Source: Halicephalobus mephisto (taxonomy: Eukaryota; Nematoda; Chromadorea; Rhabditida; Panagrolaimidae). From it: DNA of 64,000 nucleotides. The translations under genes were made by a program, and so were the position numbers. The DNA is taken from the NCBI GenBank assembly GCA_009193035.1, contig SWDT01000117.1, positions 1 through 64,000 on the forward strand, written 5' to 3'. The notes under the pieces are model-generated. The model worked only from the letters and a program-made list of their open reading frames with translations, searched no databases and had not been told where the DNA came from. Positions 59,065 to 64,000 of the stretch are shown piece after piece (the stretch's first letter is position 1; every line of letters starts with the position of its first letter).

Positions 59065-61271
59065 TCAAATACTTCCGTAATTCACAGAAGATCCATTCCT
59101 TGATTTCCTTTCGATCAAGCTGTGTTTCAAAGAATTATGACGATTTCTGATTTGTTCAAAATTCTGATAAACTGTCAGTCCTCTCGTCTCTGGTAGATTA
59201 CAGTACAAATAATAAAAGAAGAATATTTGTGCAATTACGAAAGGCAAATGAATAAAAGCCCCAAAAATAGGTTCAAAAGTGGCAAATCCGAAGTTGACTC
59301 CCATAGAAACCAAACTTATCGAAAGTAACAGAGCTTGAGTCGTGATGGCTTTAGCCGTAGTCGGAAGGAGGTCCGCGACGAGAATGATCCCTATGAAATC
59401 TATCCCCAAAGATATAACCCCAAAATTCGTTAAAGAAAATAAAACAGACAGAATCATAGTTACTGTTCCTGGTCCCACAATATCAAAGAGAATTTGAGTA
59501 AAAAGCATTAAACAAGAAGAAGCTATGTTTAGGAAGACAGAAGGAAGAAATAACTTTCTTCTGCCGGCTTTTTCTAAAAAGTACGGTAACAGCAAAGTAA
59601 TCGGCAATCCGAAGAATGTGAGTATAGTATCTAGTAGTAAAGCATCAGAATTGGAGAAGCCATACCGTATCTTGAGGGGAATGTTGTTGATCATCAATAT
59701 TTGCGAAGGTGAGAAAGAATGAATCATTCCTGCAATAAAAATGAGGAAAATGGAATCCCTCAAAGCGAGATCTGACCACAGTTCTCTGAAACTCGAATGA
59801 CTGGATTTTGTTGAGTGGAATTCACAGGAATAATCCGTGAGAATCTCTTCTGAAAATATCAGAAATTAAGAATACTAATTCATATAATCCTTACCGACGT
59901 CAGCATTTTTTCCATGGAAAGTTTTAATAATATTAATGACTTTTTCTTTAGGAGCATCTTTGTAACTCAGGTACTTGGGAGACTCTGGAATAAAGCTACC
60001 GGCGATAGTAAAAAGAATACACATGAATAAAGAGACAAGTGCTATCATTGGCCAACGGTCGTCTGTTCCGAAGACTTGCTCGAGGGAAAATAGAGTCAAA
60101 GCCAGAGTCATCACAATACTTAAGGCCGAGATAGATTGGGCTGCGAAACCTAAAAAATTATAGAAATTACTACTGTAAAACAATTTGGAACCAGGTACTG
60201 TAATTTGTATTCAATTAAAAATAATATTTTTTAAACACTGTTTTGCTTATTAATTTTATGTAGAAATTTTTTGGATTAAAGATAGTTGATTTTAATTGAT
60301 ATCTGTGAAGATAATTATTTTTTGAAATTCTACTCGTTTAACAATTGCTTGGATAGTGTCGATTTTTGAACGAGTTTGGGATTTTTCAGATACTATCCAT
60401 CGTTCAATACTGTAATGAAAAAAGTATAAAATCTAACAAGTTCTTTAAATTTTCAAATCCGGGACAGTATTCCAATAACATCGAGAAAATAATAATTTTT
60501 AAATTTTATGTAATTTCTAAATACAAATGGCTGAATAAATTTAAAAAAAAGAGAAATAGCTTAATTTTGATTTTGATAAAAATATTTTGTTGTTTTTGAT
60601 ACTATTTTTGATTTTTGAGTACTTTTTTAAAATCTAGTAATTTTCTCATAATTAATAAAATAAAAATATTCAAAAGTCACCAAAAAGCGTCAAAAACTGT
60701 CATTCTTGTCAGAAACAAAATTAAACAACTTTGTCGATTTTGTTACCATTTTCAGCATCAAACTACACATTCCAACATCATCATTCTGCTTACGTCAATT
60801 GTTTTTAGAAAAAAACCAACCTCGAATGTTATCAGGAGAACATTCTGCAACATACAATTTAACAACTGCATGTCTTAACGGAGCAACCGCTCCGATGAAG
60901 AAATGGGAAACGGCGAAAATCTCCACAGAAACCAAGTATTTCGAAATAACGACAAGAATACTCGCTAGAACAGAAACCAATCCACTGAGATGAACCGATA
61001 CATATTTCCGTCCCCAATTGTCCATTTTCGGAAGAAGGAAAATTATCGATATCAGAGATCCTCCTAATGTTATATTTGATATTATAGATATCGTTTGAAT
61101 TAATCCTGCTTCATCCAAATAAATATCATAATGAAGAGACATAGATTCATTAAAGAAATGACTTAACGGAGTAGTCAATCTGGGCACCATCATAAATAAC
61201 ATATCCGTGAATGATCCCAAGATCCCGTGGACGAGAATCGCGAATATCAGCCATGATGACGGAATCTCCAT
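59065..61271 (-). CDS. MFS sugar-transporter-like protein (SLC2-like), intact copy 2
   Basis: Three exons (60821-61271, 59895-60149, 59065-59849) sum to 1491 nt, 496 residues, the usual size of a 12-span major facilitator. Family signatures are in place: the loop 2-3 motif MDNWGRK (83-89; the usual arginine is Asn), YVAECSPDNIRG (140-151), PESPKYL at the end of span 6 (205-211), the second-half EKAGRRK (328-334), and PETRG after span 12 (454-458). These fit the sugar-porter branch (GLUT-like). SLC22-type organic-ion carriers share some of them but usually have a long first loop, and here it is short with one N-glycosylation site (FFNES). The substrate cannot be told. The C-terminal tail is basic and cytosolic. 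It is the only copy in the array that is both complete and intact within the window. Confidence 0.8.
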
Positions 61272-62186
61272 TATTCAAAAGTCAATCATCCACAGTGAAT
61301 CAAAAATCAGTGATCTTTACCATAAAAGTCCCAATCAAATAAATTGGAAAGAGAAAAAAGTTTGCCTCACTGAAAAAATTCAAGGGTAGAAGCATATTTG
61401 CTATAAAAAGAACAATTAGGACAGAAATTGATAAATGATCAAAGTTTTCTGATCAAACTTGCAATTTGAAGGTGGTCTCATCTAAAGAAAACAAATATTG
61501 ATGTTTTAATCAATTAAGGCAACATTATTGTTTTGCAGTTAAAACACTGTAAAATGACATATGAGTTATTTAGAGACACAAGAAAGTCATTGTTCTTCTT
61601 TGACAAATCAGAACACACTTTATGTAACTGCACATTTCTCCACACAAAAAAGTAGATTTTTTGAATTGGTACAAAAAATATGTAGAATGAAATAATCGGA
61701 CTCGTATGTTCAGCATCTGAAATTAGAATCTTGGATTCTAAAGATAGGCCCCAAATCTGACTTCAGATGTGAAATCCATGAGTCTTATCATCATATTTTA
61801 TTTTTGGTATAATTCTAAAGTTTGCTACTTCTTTGTATTAGGTTTCTATGAAGAAAAGTGTAAAATTAGACAGATCGTGTTTTAAAAATCTGGAATATAA
61901 TTTTCCGATAAGAGAGGATAGTGATGTGGTATTGACTGTTCCTCGGAGGCACTTAGAATTCAAGCTTTTGTTGCAACGGAATTATGAAATGCACAAAAAT
62001 TAGCAAATTCTCATGTAAGCTGCTGTCGAGATCTCAACAGGATCCTTTATGGAAAAAGTTTATCTTCCGTTCCACTTCGAGTACGTTTTTAAAACTTTCC
62101 ATGCTTTTTGGTGAATAATGAAGTTAATTATTTTTATTTTTCAACTATATTTTCATTGATAATAATTTTATTGCATAGTATAATGT
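61272..62186. other. Intergenic region between transporter copies 2 and 3
   Basis: AT-rich, with no recognised gene. The segment just above 61271 should contain the promoter of copy 2. Confidence 0.4.
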
Positions 62187-64000
62187 TCAAACAGTTCCGT
62201 AATTCAAAAAAGACCCATCTCTCGATTTGCCTTCGATCAAGCTGTGTCTGCAGGAATTCTGACGACTTCTGATTTGTTCAAAATTCCGATAAACTGCTAA
62301 TCCTTTGGTTTCCGGGAGATTACAGTAGAAGTAATAAAAGAAAAACATTTGTGCAGTTATGAAAGGGAGATAAATAAAAGCCCCAAAAATAGGTTCAAAA
62401 GTGGCAAATCCGAAGTTGACCCCTATAGAAACTACACTTGTCGAAAGTAATAAAGCTTGAGTCGTGACAGCTTTGGCTGTGGCTGGAAGGAGATCAGCGA
62501 TCAGAATAATCCCTATGAAACTTGCTCCCAGAGATACAGCTCCAATATTCGTTAAGGAAAATAAAACACACAAAATCATAGTAATTGCACTTGGACCTAC
62601 AGCGGTGAAAAGGATTTGAGTAAGAAACATCAAACAACAAGAAATTATATTTAGTAAAACAGAAGGAAGAAATAATTTTCTCCTACCGATTTTTTCTAGA
62701 AGATACGGTAGGAGTAACATAAAAGGCAACCCAAAGAGTGCAAGTACAATGTCCAACAGCAAGGCATCAGCATTAGAGAAGCCATACCGTATTTTGAGGG
62801 GAATGTTGTTGAGGACTAATATCTGTATAGATGAAAAAGCATGAATCATTCCTGCAATAAAAATGAGGAAAATGGAATCCCTCAAAGCGAGATCTGACCA
62901 CAGTTCTCTGAAACTCGAATGATTGGATTTTGTTGAGTGAAATTCACAGGAATAATCCGTGAGAATCTCTTCTGGAAATATCAGAAATTAAGAACACTAA
63001 TTCATATAACCCTTACCGACATCAGCATCTTTTCCGTGGAAAGTTTTAATAATATTAATGACTTTCTCCTTAGGAGCATCTTTGTAACTGAGGTATTTGG
63101 GAGACTCTGGAATAAAACTGCTCAAAATGATGAAGATGATACTTATAAAGATAGATATAATTCCTATCATTGGCCAACGGTCATCTGTTCCGAAGACTTG
63201 CTCGAGAGAAAACACTGCCAAGACCAGAATCATCAAAGTGTTTAAAGTGGAGATTGACTGGGCTGCGAAACCTAAAATTAAAACCTTGTTTGAAAATAAG
63301 TTAAAAGTATATCCTGTAATTTACAATTCCTTTAAAACAATTTATTTTTATTGGCGGATTTTATGTAAAAATTGAATAATATTTGTTTTGGGAGGTTTTT
63401 TGACACAAAAAGAAACATATCTTTTGGAAATTATTTTTTGTAATTATCAAATACAAAAATAAAAATAACTAAATTAACAGAAATTTATCCAATTTTTATT
63501 TCAACAAAAATAAGTTTGTAATTTTTTAAATTTCATTTTTTGCTGATTTTTTAAATATTTTTTAAATTTAATAACTAATTCTTTATTTGGTAAAAAGTAC
63601 ATTCAGAATCCACCAAAAAACAGCATCGAAAACATTTAAATTATTTTTGTGTTAAATAAAAATTGAACTTTTTGATCTATTTTATTATATTTCTTTCAAC
63701 ATCTTTAATTCTGTTTACGCCCATTGTTTTTAGAAAAAAACGAACCTCGAATGTTATCAGGTGAACATTCTGCAATATATAACTTAACGACTCCGTGTCT
63801 AAACGGAACAACAATTCCAATAAGGAACTGAGCAATAGCAAAGAGTTCCAAAGAAATCACATATTTCGAAATAACAATAAGAACACTAGCTAGAATAGAA
63901 ACCAATCCACTCAGGTAGACAGATACGTTTTTTCGTCCCCAATTATCCATTCTCGGAAGAAGGAAAATTATCGAAATTATAGATCCCATCAGGATCATAT
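62187..64000 (-). CDS. MFS sugar-transporter-like protein, copy 3 (5' part outside window)
   Basis: Exons 63746-64000 (partial), 63017-63271 and 62187-62971 match copy 2 in splice sites and in the lengths of exons 2 and 3. The visible part of exon 1 encodes the loop motif MDNWGRK, a span, and YIAECSPDNIRG without a frame break. PESPKYL, EKIGRRK and PETKGL follow. The last ~100 residues (from about SFIGIILIADLLP onward) are nearly identical to copy 1 rather than copy 2. About 75 residues of the start lie beyond the window edge. No break is seen in the portion present. Confidence 0.78.

Overview
The window is a piece of an AT-rich nematode genome, most likely a rhabditid close to Caenorhabditis. 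The evidence is short introns (many of 41-60 nt) ending in a TTTCAG-type acceptor, a UNC-112/kindlin gene, a nematode-type nuclear hormone receptor, a serpentine-receptor relic, a CDC50 gene with diverged sequence, and many foldback (MITE-like) repeats inside introns. All gene models were spliced by eye. For most of them every exon junction keeps frame and the summed exon length is a multiple of three, which is the main support for the coordinates given.

Region 1-9 kb: repeats, then two minus-strand genes. The first is a GT31 beta-1,3-galactosyltransferase-like gene (3016-6484, 5' end not found), with a nested pair of DNA-transposon remnants in one intron. The second is a DESI2-type PPPDE isopeptidase gene (7506-9015). 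Region 10-18 kb, plus strand: unc-112 (10672-14738), followed 484 bp later by an RBM33-like RS/RRM protein gene (15223-17542). Region 18-28 kb, minus strand: one 13-exon gene for a PEAK/pragmin-like pseudokinase (991 aa), whose introns hold several MITEs and two tRNA-like (SINE-like) sequences. Region 30-44 kb: a CDC50/TMEM30 flippase subunit (minus), divergent from the mRNA-decapping enzyme dcap-2 (plus), then two secreted thrombospondin-type-1 proteins in tandem (plus).

Region 44-54 kb is accessory DNA. It holds a short nuclear hormone receptor gene with most of the ligand-binding domain missing, a long stretch without recognisable genes, and a serpentine-receptor relic with broken frames lying between two inverted copies of a 1.2-kb long-terminal-inverted-repeat element. 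Region 55-64 kb: three tandem minus-strand paralogues of an MFS sugar-transporter-like (SLC2-like) gene. The middle copy is intact (496 aa), the first has a frame-breaking deletion, and the last runs off the window edge.

Several genes have linked themes. UNC-112 and the PEAK-like pseudokinase both belong to families acting at integrin or focal-adhesion sites. The RBM33-like protein and DCP2 act on mRNA. The two TSP1 proteins are predicted extracellular. I see no CRISPR, bacterial or viral genes and no clear new enzymatic system. The strongest curiosities are the truncated receptor, the internally repeated TSP1 protein, the mosaic transporter array and the layered repeat families.
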